Shown: piece after piece, positions 4,681 to 5,108 of the stretch
How positions within the stretch are numbered: the stretch's first letter is position 1
Layout of the letters: each line of letters opens with the position of its first letter
Source: Chloroflexota bacterium
Lineage (GTDB): Bacteria > Chloroflexota > Anaerolineae > J036 > Brachytrichaceae
Direction: 5' to 3'
Assembly: GCA_021813225.1 (NCBI GenBank)
Contig: JAKALH010000253.1
Span: forward strand, 1 to 5,108
Length of the DNA stretch: 5,108 bases
Notes under the pieces: generated by a model
Told to the model about the DNA's origin: nothing
Database searches by the model: none
The model's input: only the letters and a program-made list of their open reading frames with translations
Made by a program: the position numbers and the translations under genes

Positions 4681-5108
4681 CTAACTGGCGACGGGTTCCT
4701 TGAAGTCGTAGAACCGGCCTTGCGCGCGCCATCGCGCGCCATCGCTGCGGCATACCAGTGCATCGCCATCGCCTACCAGCAGCGAGCCATTGCGCGGGTC
4801 GCGGAAAATGGCGTCGCCGGACAGCGCGGTTGAACCTTCGCCGGCATCCGCGGCGCCGGCACGGTCGTTAAGTGTGAACACGCTGGGCGAAAACAATCCG
4901 GCCGGCGCGGTAAGCTGCAGGAGCGCATCAGCGTATACCATCAACTTCACGGGAATGAGGCGCTTCAGCACACCGGCGCGCAGGTACGACACCGCCAATG
5001 CGCGGCGGGTGTGGAACCCTGCAGCCTGCACCTGCCCCAGCATCCAGCGGGGGTGGAAATCAAAGTTGAGTTTTACAAACTCAACCGGTTGGCGGTCGAA
5101 GGGGTCCC
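4681..5108 (-). CDS. C-terminal part of a probable class I SAM methyltransferase with degenerate zinc-ribbon tail (5' end outside window)
   Basis: The frame is open from the window edge at 5108 to TAG at 4681-4683, giving 141 residues. The ATG at 5043 is internal, since coding continues upstream as PVEFVKLNFDFHPRWMLGQV. The stretch NFDFHPRWMLGQVQAAGF (14-31), followed by AVSYLRAGVLKRLIPVKLMV and SPSVFTL, resembles the C-terminal part of SAM-dependent methyltransferases of the Chloroflexota type, after the SAM-binding fold. Residues 100-138 resemble the Trm112-like ribbon that ends such proteins ('F.CP.CG..L...ALVC..CG..W...G.YDF.EP'). Here the knuckles read DPRNG (103-107) and CRSDG (119-123), so only Cys119 of four remains and zinc binding is unlikely. 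The substrate cannot be told. The gene is convergent with the SH3 gene and shares its terminator, so a functional link to the left-hand genes is not implied. The catalytic part lies outside the window. Confidence 0.7.
   Translation of the reverse strand, partial: DPFDRQPVEFVKLNFDFHPRWMLGQVQAAGFHTRRALAVSYLRAGVLKRLIPVKLMVYADALLQLTAPAGLFSPSVFTLNDRAGAADAGEGSTALSGDAIFRDPRNGSLLVGDGDALVCRSDGARWRAQGRFYDFKEPVAS
4724..4745. repeat. Short 10-bp direct repeat inside the methyltransferase ribbon
   Basis: GCGCGCCATC occurs at 4724-4733 and 4734-4743, followed by GC. The repeat falls in the codons for SDGARWRA. Although 10 is not a multiple of three, the spacing from Cys119 to the family's Trp and Tyr positions is normal, so it does not seem to have shifted the frame. 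Confidence 0.6.

Noticed and set aside
1..5108. CRISPR array, tRNA or rRNA gene, or insertion-sequence ends
   Set aside because: No regularly spaced repeats, cloverleaf, rRNA-like stretches or transposase signatures were seen on either strand.

Overview
The window is a moderately GC-rich bacterial stretch with four genes and the tail of a fifth. I infer a Chloroflexota-like (Anaerolineae-type) organism. The reasons are the architecture of the large membrane protein (degenerate PP2C-like domain, one membrane segment, outer beta-propeller), the Thr/Pro-rich SH3 lipoprotein, and the methyltransferase with a C-terminal ribbon. This is recognition from memory, not a database match.

Layout, left to right on the plus strand. 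Positions 1-66 hold the last 21 codons of an upstream gene, probably a response-regulator receiver domain. Its stop overlaps the only usable ATG of a 486-residue soluble histidine kinase (63-1523) made of a CRP-like cyclic-nucleotide-binding domain, a HisKA-type phosphoacceptor region and a HATPase domain. The 5' end of this kinase gene looks rearranged: an apparent older start (ATG at 124, with its own Shine-Dalgarno) is thrown out of frame by a tandem TGCGC duplication at 140-149. Removing one copy restores a normal family N-terminus. Next is a 340-bp non-coding stretch (1524-1863) with a weak hairpin, two sigma70-like promoter candidates, an operator-like dyad and a palindrome cluster just before the next gene.

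The 702-residue protein at 1864-3972 is the most unusual item. Its cytoplasmic N-terminus follows the layout of a PP2C phosphatase, but the metal-binding aspartates are gone. A Pro/Ala-rich linker, a single transmembrane helix, a probable coiled coil and a roughly six-bladed beta-propeller outside the membrane follow. A 9-bp hairpin and a clear ribosome binding site then precede a small SH3-domain lipoprotein (4090-4614). The two genes lie in the same direction and both products are expected at the outer face of the membrane, so they may form an envelope-sensing unit; that link is inference.

A perfect 17-bp inverted repeat (4637-4671) separates the SH3 gene from a convergent minus-strand gene (4681 to beyond 5108). 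That gene encodes the C-terminal part of a probable class I methyltransferase ending in a zinc-ribbon-like segment that has kept one of its four expected cysteines.
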